From: Planctomycetota bacterium
GTDB taxonomy: Bacteria; Planctomycetota; Planctomycetia; Pirellulales; UBA1268
Length of the DNA stretch: 61,944 bases
Assembly (NCBI GenBank): GCA_029978905.1
Contig: JAPOIM010000005.1
Coordinates: 40,616-102,559, forward strand
Direction of reading: 5' to 3'
Position 1 is the first letter of the stretch, and each line of letters opens with the position of its first letter. Positions 56,712-61,944 of this stretch are shown piece by piece. The position numbers and the translations under genes are program-made. The notes beneath the pieces are model-generated. The model saw nothing but the letters and a program-made list of their open reading frames with translations. It was not told where the DNA came from and ran no database searches.

Positions 56712-57592
56712 TGCTTGCCACCGCCGACATCTCTGCTGAAGTTCCCTCGCGGTTCCAGGAGCCTCTCCTGGAAATCGACCGGCTCGGTGTGCAATTCGGC
56801 AAACAGCAGGTCCTCCGCGACATCTCCATCTCGGTGCCGGCGGGAGAAACACTCGTCGTGCTCGGCGAGAGCGGCTGTGGGAAGACCGTGCTCTTGAAGA
56901 ACATGATTGGGCTGGTTCGCCCAACGCGGGGAGAAGTCCGTTTTGAAGGCAAGTCGCTCGCCAAGATGCACGGACGAGAACTGGCCCATCTCCGCACCCG
57001 CTACGGATTTGTCTTTCAGCAGGCTGCCCTCTTCGACAGCCTCACGATCTTCGACAACATCGCCTTTCCTCTCCGCGAACACACCCGGATCAGCCACGCC
57101 GAGATCCGCGAAATCGTGCTCTCCCTGCTGGCGGAGGTTGGCCTCCCGGATTCGGTCGGCATGAAAAAACCCGCCGAACTCTCCGGTGGGATGCGGAAAC
57201 GGGCCGGGCTCGCACGTGCCCTGGCCCTCGACCCCCAGCTGATCCTCTACGACGAGCCGACCACGGGTCTTGATCCCATCATGAGCGATGTGGTCAACGA
57301 GCTGATCCTCAAGGTCAGGTCTCGCCCGGAAGTCACGAGCGTCGTGGTCACCCACGACATGCAGACCGCCCGCAAGGTGGCCGATCGCATCATCATGCTC
57401 TACCCCCTCCCTCGACTCGCGGCCGATGAACCACAGATCGTGTTTTCGGGCACACCTGCAGACCTTGATCGCAGCAGCGACCCGCGCGTGCGGCAGTTCG
57501 TCGAAGGCCGTGCCGGCAATCGGCTGATGGAGATGCCGGAGGGGCGATCGGGCGATCTCAAGCGAACGGTGAAGGAGACGCACGAGTCATGA
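56711..57592 (+). CDS. mlaF: Phospholipid ABC transporter ATP-binding protein MlaF
   Basis: This is the cytoplasmic ATPase of the Mla transporter. Walker A GESGCGKTVLLKNMIGL is near residue 57, followed by FVFQQAALFDSLTIFDNI, the signature LSGGMRKRAGLARAL, and Walker B LILYDEPTTGLDP. The 293-residue length is slightly long because of an N-terminal extension of about 20 residues and a tail. ATG 56711 overlaps the mlaE stop by one base; GTG 56708 is also possible. The stop overlaps mlaD as ATGA. Confidence 0.93.
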   Translation: MLATADISAEVPSRFQEPLLEIDRLGVQFGKQQVLRDISISVPAGETLVVLGESGCGKTVLLKNMIGLVRPTRGEVRFEGKSLAKMHGRELAHLRTRYGFVFQQAALFDSLTIFDNIAFPLREHTRISHAEIREIVLSLLAEVGLPDSVGMKKPAELSGGMRKRAGLARALALDPQLILYDEPTTGLDPIMSDVVNELILKVRSRPEVTSVVVTHDMQTARKVADRIIMLYPLPRLAADEPQIVFSGTPADLDRSSDPRVRQFVEGRAGNRLMEMPEGRSGDLKRTVKETHES

Positions 57593-58656
57593 ACGAACGC
57601 GTGATGCAGTTTCGAGTTGGGGTGATGGTGCTGGCGACGGCCATCATCGCGGGCATCCTGATCGTGCTCTTTGGCGACCTGCCGTCGCTCGTCCAGGCAA
57701 CGTATCCCCTTCAGATGAAGTTCGACAACGCACGCGGCGTTGCCGAAGGCACGCCCGTCTTAAAGAACGGCATCCTCGTGGGGCGGGTGGCCAGCGTGTC
57801 GCTCGACGAACTTGGGGGCGTGAGCGTGATTGCGGCAATCGACTCCTACGTTCCGATCTACCACGATGAATCGCCTCGCATCAAAACCACGCTGCTGGGC
57901 GATGCCGAGATCTCCTTGGTGCCAGGAAGAATCGTGCCTCCTCGCGTGCGGCTGGGACCCGACGACGTTCTCACAGGCGCGGTCAGCCGCGATCCTTTTG
58001 AAGTCTTCTCCGACCTCGAGCCCAAACTCGGCCTCGCCCTCGATTCGCTCGTCAGCGCGAGCTCGACCGTCAGCAGGCTCGCTGACGACATCGATCGCAT
58101 CATGGTGGATGATGGCAAGCGAATCGGAGAGATGATGGACAAAACGGAGCGTGCGCTCGATGGATTCTCCATCGCCATGACCAACGTGAATGACATCATG
58201 GGGGACGCCGAGGCGAGGCAGAACCTGAAGAACTCGATCAACGCACTGCCCACGGTGCTCGACGACCTCCGTGGCGCTGTCTCCGGCATCAGTTCCACCA
58301 TTGATTCCGCCGACCGTAATCTCCGCAACCTTGAAGGTCTGACCAAGCCACTTGGTGATCAGGGCGAAGCGATGGTCAGCCGCCTCAATGGCACGATCGG
58401 CCGCCTCGACGAGGTGCTCTCGCAAGTTGCCGGGTTTGCCAAGGCGCTCAACGATTCCGACGGCACACTCGGCAGGCTCGTCAAAGATCCCGGTGTCTAC
58501 GAGGATCTCTCGGTGGCAGCCACGAACGTGAAGCGGTTGACGCAGGAACTGCGGCCGATCGTCAACGACGTCCGCGTCTTTACCGACAAGATTGCCCGCC
58601 ATCCCGAGCAACTCGGTGTCCGCGGCGCGCTCGACCGCGGCATGGGTGTGAAGTAG
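57589..58656 (+). CDS. mlaD: MlaD/MCE-domain substrate-binding protein
   Basis: This membrane-anchored MCE-domain protein handles lipids in the periplasm. A single N-terminal helix (residues 7-28) precedes the MCE domain (about 40-120: LQMKFDNARGVAEGTPVLKNGILVGRV, LGDAEISLVPG). The rest (about 150-350) is a long amphipathic helical tail with repeated Leu/Val heptads, longer than in E. coli MlaD (about 183 residues) and closer to Mce- or PqiB-type tails. At 355 residues it is the last gene of the operon, followed by a terminator at 58700. Confidence 0.9.
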   Translation: MNERVMQFRVGVMVLATAIIAGILIVLFGDLPSLVQATYPLQMKFDNARGVAEGTPVLKNGILVGRVASVSLDELGGVSVIAAIDSYVPIYHDESPRIKTTLLGDAEISLVPGRIVPPRVRLGPDDVLTGAVSRDPFEVFSDLEPKLGLALDSLVSASSTVSRLADDIDRIMVDDGKRIGEMMDKTERALDGFSIAMTNVNDIMGDAEARQNLKNSINALPTVLDDLRGAVSGISSTIDSADRNLRNLEGLTKPLGDQGEAMVSRLNGTIGRLDEVLSQVAGFAKALNDSDGTLGRLVKDPGVYEDLSVAATNVKRLTQELRPIVNDVRVFTDKIARHPEQLGVRGALDRGMGVK

Positions 58657-58699
58657 CGCCGCGTGCGGTCTTTCAAGCGTGTGCTCCCGTAACGTGTCG

Positions 58700-58730
58700 A
58701 CCTGGAGTGGAGGTATTCGCTCCAGGTTTT
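58700..58730 (+). terminator. Intrinsic terminator of the mla operon
   Basis: ACCTGGAG (58700-58707) pairs with CTCCAGGT (58720-58727), an 8-bp stem that extends inward by four weaker pairs, leaving a 4-base loop. TTTT (58727-58730) follows. It lies 44 bases after the mlaD stop. Confidence 0.7.
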
Positions 58731-59231
58731 GCCCACACGCGTGCCCGAAGCAAACGTGGCCCAGCGGGTGCCGTTGCCCTTGATGGTTTGCTGGCCGGGC
58801 AAACTGGCCGCGGTCGTCAAACCCTAAGTGAGGATTCACGCGAGGTGTCGCCTCCGATATGGGGACGCGGCACCCCAACACGCTGGCTTGCGAGGAAACC
58901 GGCAAAGTTTCCCCCTCTTACCGAGCCAAGCAGCCCCCAAAACGGCCCCAGCGGCAAACTGCACAGCCTGCGACGATCGCAGGGCCGAAACTGGAAAAAC
59001 TTCGGAAAAAGGGCACTCTGAGCCGGGGGGAAACCCTTGCGATGGCCGGCGGCCTGATTAGTCTCAAGTTTTGGGCACCGCGACCCGACGGCCGCGTCCC
59101 CACATAGGATTGGCGGCGATGCGACCAGCACCGTCTCCACCCCACCTTGCGGCTCAGCCTTGCACGCTCGTCTTTTCACGAACGCCACTCGCATGCTTTC
59201 GAACCTCTTTCGCACGGAGATGTGTCACGTG
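58731..59231. other. Gene-free interval before the repeat-protein gene
   Basis: About 500 bases between the mla terminator and the repeat protein have no reading frame with recognisable features on either strand. A short open frame on the - strand (58817-59215) is Arg/Pro/Ser-rich and looks random. The interval probably holds the promoter of the repeat-protein gene; TTGCGA (59037-59042) is a weak -35-like hexamer. I saw no tRNA or structured-RNA signature. Confidence 0.5.
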
Positions 59232-60887
59232 ATGACCCGTCGAACACTCACTCGCCCGCTCGCGATTGCCCTCACGCTCACCAACCTCGGCGCTCCGACG
59301 ATCGCTTCCGCCCAGTGTGGGTGTGCAACCGCCGCTCCCGCAGCAGCGCCCACCACCACACAGACCTACCGGCTCGAATACCGCACCGAGTACGACGAGC
59401 AGCAGGTCACCGCGTATCGCGTGGAATACGAAACGGTCTACGACGAGAAGATCGTCACCGTGCAAAAACCCGTCTGGGAGACAGAGACCCGCGAGCGGCG
59501 TTACACCGTGCAGAAGCCGGTGTGGGAAACGCAAACCCGCGAGGAACGCTACACCGTCCAAAAGCCTGTCTGGGAAACGGTCGTCGAAGATCGCAGCTAT
59601 GACGTGGTGCGGGATGTCGTGGAAACCAGCACCCGCGAAGAACGCTACACGGTGATGAAGCCCGTCTACGAAACCACCGTGCAGCAGCAGACGCAGGTGG
59701 TTCGACGCCCGGTGTACGAAACCAGTGAACGTGATGAAGCCTACACCGTGACCGAACCGGTCACGACGATGCAGACGGCCTATTCGTACGGATCGCAGGC
59801 CGTCGACACCGTGACCCCCGTCGTGACCCCGGGGAGCACCTCGCTCGCCTGGTCGCAGGGCAACTGGGTGATCAATCCCTACACCGGTCTGGCGACATGG
59901 CAGCGCGGCGGCCTCACTTGGGTTCAACAGCCAGGGGCGGTCGTCAATCAGGTCAACCGCGTCTACCAGCCCACCGTCACGCCGGTACAGGTGCCGCAGA
60001 CGACGTATGTGAACCGTGTCATGACCCGCAAGGTTCCCGTGCAGTCGGTGCGATATGTCGAAGAGCAAGTGACCACAGAAGTGCCGGTCCAGACGATGCG
60101 GATGGTGCCCGAGGAGCAGGTTCGTCAGGTCCCCGTGCAAACGGTGCGGAAGGTTGTCGAGCGCGTGGACAACAAGGTTCCCGTGCAGGTCTGCAAGATG
60201 GTGACCGAAGAACAGGTCCGCCAGATTCCGACGCAGGTGTACAAGATCATCACCGAGGAGCGGGTGGAGCCGGTGCAGGTTCAGGTGATGAAGTACGTCA
60301 CCGAAGAACGCACCGTCAAGGTGCCGCGGACCGTTGAAAAACGCGTTCCCGTGACCTACACCCAGCGGGTGCCGCGCACGGTGGTGATGCGGGTACCGCT
60401 CGATCCCTGCGGCAATCCTCTTCCCACGCCTACGTCTGCCGTCGCTCCTTCAGCGTCGGCCGCGTCCGCAATCACCGCCGCCCCAACGCTTGCCAGCGAA
60501 CCAACTGCTGCCCGCACCTATTCGGAGCGACAGGCGACTGCCGAGGAACTGGTCGAAGACGCTGCAGAAGAGGTGGGCTCCGGCTGGACCGGTTCCGACC
60601 TGAAGCACATCGATCCGCAGGAAGCCGACAAAGCCTCGTCAGGTACGAGCCGACAAGAATCGCTGCGGCCGATTGCCGAGCCTGCGGCAGAACCGATTCC
60701 TACCCCTGCCTCTTCCTCTGACGAGCCCGAGGCGACCGATGGGTCTGCTTACGATTCCTCTCGTGCGTTGCCTGCCAGCGGCCCAGCGGTGGAACCTGCC
60801 ATGCCGGCCTTTGATCGCAGCCCACTCCGCACCAACGAGCCGCGGCTCGTTCCGATCGTGATCCCCTCCCGAGATCTCGAAACCTGA
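59232..60887 (+). CDS. YTV-type wall protein with two arrays of eight 16-residue repeats
   Basis: This is a secreted surface protein. The signal peptide (residues 1-28, ending ASA before QCGC) is followed by two arrays. Array 1 has eight 16-residue units with a YTV-KPVWET pattern (59367-59750). A central linker of 94 residues has Trp-containing stretches. Array 2 has eight units with a VPVQ pattern (60033-60416). The tail (about 160 residues) is Ala/Pro/Ser/Glu-rich. The tripeptide YTV recalls the YTV domain reported, from memory, in the Rhodopirellula baltica cell-wall proteome. I chose ATG 59232; ATG 59220, ATG 59193 and TTG 59160 are alternatives. Confidence 0.8.
   Translation: MTRRTLTRPLAIALTLTNLGAPTIASAQCGCATAAPAAAPTTTQTYRLEYRTEYDEQQVTAYRVEYETVYDEKIVTVQKPVWETETRERRYTVQKPVWETQTREERYTVQKPVWETVVEDRSYDVVRDVVETSTREERYTVMKPVYETTVQQQTQVVRRPVYETSERDEAYTVTEPVTTMQTAYSYGSQAVDTVTPVVTPGSTSLAWSQGNWVINPYTGLATWQRGGLTWVQQPGAVVNQVNRVYQPTVTPVQVPQTTYVNRVMTRKVPVQSVRYVEEQVTTEVPVQTMRMVPEEQVRQVPVQTVRKVVERVDNKVPVQVCKMVTEEQVRQIPTQVYKIITEERVEPVQVQVMKYVTEERTVKVPRTVEKRVPVTYTQRVPRTVVMRVPLDPCGNPLPTPTSAVAPSASAASAITAAPTLASEPTAARTYSERQATAEELVEDAAEEVGSGWTGSDLKHIDPQEADKASSGTSRQESLRPIAEPAAEPIPTPASSSDEPEATDGSAYDSSRALPASGPAVEPAMPAFDRSPLRTNEPRLVPIVIPSRDLET
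59367..59750 (+). repeat. Array 1: eight 48-base units
   Basis: Eight consecutive 16-codon units without insertion or deletion. The first two are YRxEYxTxYDExxVTx. The next are QKPVWETxTRExRYTV (three), then VRDVVETSTREERYTV, MKPVYETTVQQQTQVV and RRPVYETSERDEAYTV. Some neighbouring units are nearly identical in DNA, which suggests amplification by unequal exchange followed by divergence. Confidence 0.9.
60033..60416 (+). repeat. Array 2: eight 48-base units
   Basis: Eight consecutive 16-codon units beginning VPVQSVRYVEEQ, VPVQTMRMVPEEQ, VPVQTVRKVVERV, VPVQVCKMVTEEQ, IPTQVYKIITEER, VQVQVMKYVTEER, VPRTVEKRVPVTY and VPRTVVMRVPLDP. The phase is exact. The last two units are the most diverged. 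The period equals that of array 1, though the consensus is different. Confidence 0.88.
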
Positions 60888-60910
60888 GTTTCGGCCTCGT
60901 GCGTCGAAAC
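60888..60910 (+). terminator. Weak hairpin after the repeat-protein gene
   Basis: GTTTCG (60888-60893) pairs with CGAAAC (60905-60910) across an 11-base loop directly after the stop. There is no U-run, so termination is uncertain. Confidence 0.3.
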
Positions 60911-60981
60911 AGTGGTGTGCGTGACTGTCACCGGCCGCGCCGATGCGGTAGATTCCGCGATGTCATGGTGGTGCGATCGCC

Positions 60982-61944
60982 ATGGCCGTGATGGAGTTGT
61001 CCATCACGATGCCGCACGAGTGCTCGGGAGCCGCGTACGCAGTCATGGATGTCGAGGCGGTTTGCGGCCGCTACACGGTTGCGATGATGGCTGAAGTGAT
61101 CGACGTGCCGATCGCTGCGGTGCGGCATTGGCGACGACAGTTGCTGCTTGAGCCCCTGCGTCGTTCTGGCAGCCTTGAGTGGTTTGGCTACGGCGAACTT
61201 GTCGTGGGCCGACGGCTGGCGAAGCTGCTCGACGCTGGGCTGACGCTGCACGAGATGGATCGGCAACTCGCACGCCTTCCCGGCAACGCCCGCGAAATCG
61301 CCCGGGGCCACGAGCCCCTCTTCATCGACGATGGCCACCTCTACGTCTGCCGCGATGGGCAGTATGTCGGTGAGGGCGGTCAGCTGGCCTTCGCCTTCGC
61401 GGCAGCCGACCCCATCGCGCGAAACCTGGCAACGGTGGGAGCAGACCTGCTCGACGACAACGCCGTGGTCTGCAGTCTGCCGATTGAAAGTGGCCTGATC
61501 ACCGACGCTCGCGACTGCCGCGACGATTCCTGGGAAACGATTGACGACCTGCTCTGCCTGTCAGCCGACCTCGAGCGATGCGGCCACCTCGAGGAAGCCG
61601 CGGAAGCAATCCGCGCCGTCCTGCAGGCCACGCCCCCGACCGCGCAGCTCACGTTTCTCCTCGCCGAACTGCTCTACCAAGCTGGCGACCTGCCAGCGGC
61701 ACGCGAACGCTACTACATGGCCGTCGAACTCGACCACGACCACCTCGAGGCACGCACCAGCCTGGGGTGCGTGCTGGAGGAACTCGGCGAGCACGACCTC
61801 GCCAAGGCCGCCCTCGAAGGCGTGGTACGGCAGGAGCCCGACCACGCCGAGGCCCACTGGCACCTTGCCAGCGTCCTAGAGTCACTCAACCAGCAGGCCG
61901 ACGCCGCGCGTCACCTGTTGATCTTCATGGCGCTCGCCCCACAA
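60982..61944 (+). CDS. MerR-type HTH plus TPR protein, partial (3' end outside window)
   Basis: The frame from ATG 60982 runs 321 codons to the last base of the window without a stop, so the gene is truncated. ATG 60991 is an alternative start. Residues 28-95 resemble a MerR-like winged helix: YTVAMMAEVIDVPIAAVRHWRRQ then GYGELVVGRRLAKLLDAGLTLHEMDRQL. A middle region with FIDDGHLYVCRDGQYVGEGGQLAFAF is like modules found after such HTHs in planctomycete and actinobacterial TPR regulators. From about residue 190 there are three or more TPR units (ADLERCGHLEEAAEAIRAVL, AELLYQAGDLPAARERYYMAV, LGCVLEELGEHDLAKAAL). It is probably a DNA-binding regulator with a TPR scaffold. Confidence 0.75.
   Translation, partial: MAVMELSITMPHECSGAAYAVMDVEAVCGRYTVAMMAEVIDVPIAAVRHWRRQLLLEPLRRSGSLEWFGYGELVVGRRLAKLLDAGLTLHEMDRQLARLPGNAREIARGHEPLFIDDGHLYVCRDGQYVGEGGQLAFAFAAADPIARNLATVGADLLDDNAVVCSLPIESGLITDARDCRDDSWETIDDLLCLSADLERCGHLEEAAEAIRAVLQATPPTAQLTFLLAELLYQAGDLPAARERYYMAVELDHDHLEARTSLGCVLEELGEHDLAKAALEGVVRQEPDHAEAHWHLASVLESLNQQADAARHLLIFMALAPQ

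Noticed and set aside
59367..60416. The 48-base repeats as a CRISPR or satellite array
   Set aside because: Units are adjacent without spacers, in frame inside a long coding sequence, and diverged at synonymous sites; this is a protein repeat.

Overview
The window is about 62 kb of high-GC bacterial DNA from a planctomycete, most likely a Pirellulales-type organism. That placement is inference from gene content. It rests on two pairs of planctomycete-type secreted proteins (PSCyt1/DUF1549/DUF1553 with DUF1501, and DUF1592-family with DUF1552), a DUF1559 pseudopilin-like protein with an H-X9-DG motif, Tat-exported Gfo/Idh/MocA oxidoreductases, a repeat protein resembling the YTV cell-wall proteins, and eukaryote-like Ser/Thr kinase signalling. 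An lpxB gene and an mlaEFD operon show a diderm cell with an outer membrane. No tRNA, rRNA, CRISPR array, insertion sequence or prophage was seen; this looks like chromosomal core and lineage-specific DNA.

Region 1 (1-14453, + strand) is one long operon for respiratory complex I: the end of nuoD, then nuoE, F, G, H, I, J, K, L, M and N. Most genes overlap by 1-4 bases. The last gene, overlapping nuoN by 8 bases, is an Mrp/ApbC-type Fe-S carrier ATPase, probably a dedicated cofactor-loading factor for complex I. Region 2 (14454-19346, mostly - strand) has an M50 site-2-like protease, lpxB, a secreted double TRASH-like Cys protein, an MFS permease and a CYTH-domain protein. A strong hairpin lies exactly at the lpxB start. 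Region 3 (19426-25764) holds a thioredoxin-like lipoprotein, the PSD1-type cytochrome plus DUF1501 pair, thiE and a membrane TPR protein.

Region 4 (25765-33949) has clpC, a P1B-type ATPase without an N-terminal metal-binding domain, a secreted zinc metalloprotease with a C-terminal NPCBM domain, and a divergent Tat-exported Gfo/Idh oxidoreductase. Region 5 (34096-44854, - strand) holds a PilT-type ATPase, a kinase with an N-terminal membrane domain, a zinc-ribbon membrane protein, a small membrane protein, a Band 7 protein, a secreted alpha/beta hydrolase and an uncharacterised 1381-residue membrane protein with an internal duplication. Region 6 (44955-50833, - strand) reads as an operon: Gfo/Idh oxidoreductase, multi-domain cytochrome (DUF1587/1592/1588/1585) and DUF1552 protein. 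The first two overlap.

Region 7 (51023-61944) contains a secreted redoxin/cytochrome/copper-monooxygenase/EF-hand fusion, a DUF1559 pseudopilin with a small lipoprotein, thiD, the mlaEFD phospholipid transporter closed by a terminator, a wall-type protein with two exact arrays of eight 16-residue repeats, and a partial MerR-HTH plus TPR gene that runs off the end of the window.

The strongest leads are the 8+8 array in the repeat protein, the duplicated 1381-residue membrane protein, the lpxB hairpin that contains its own ribosome-binding site, the Mrp-complex I coupling, and the PilT/kinase/zinc-ribbon cluster.
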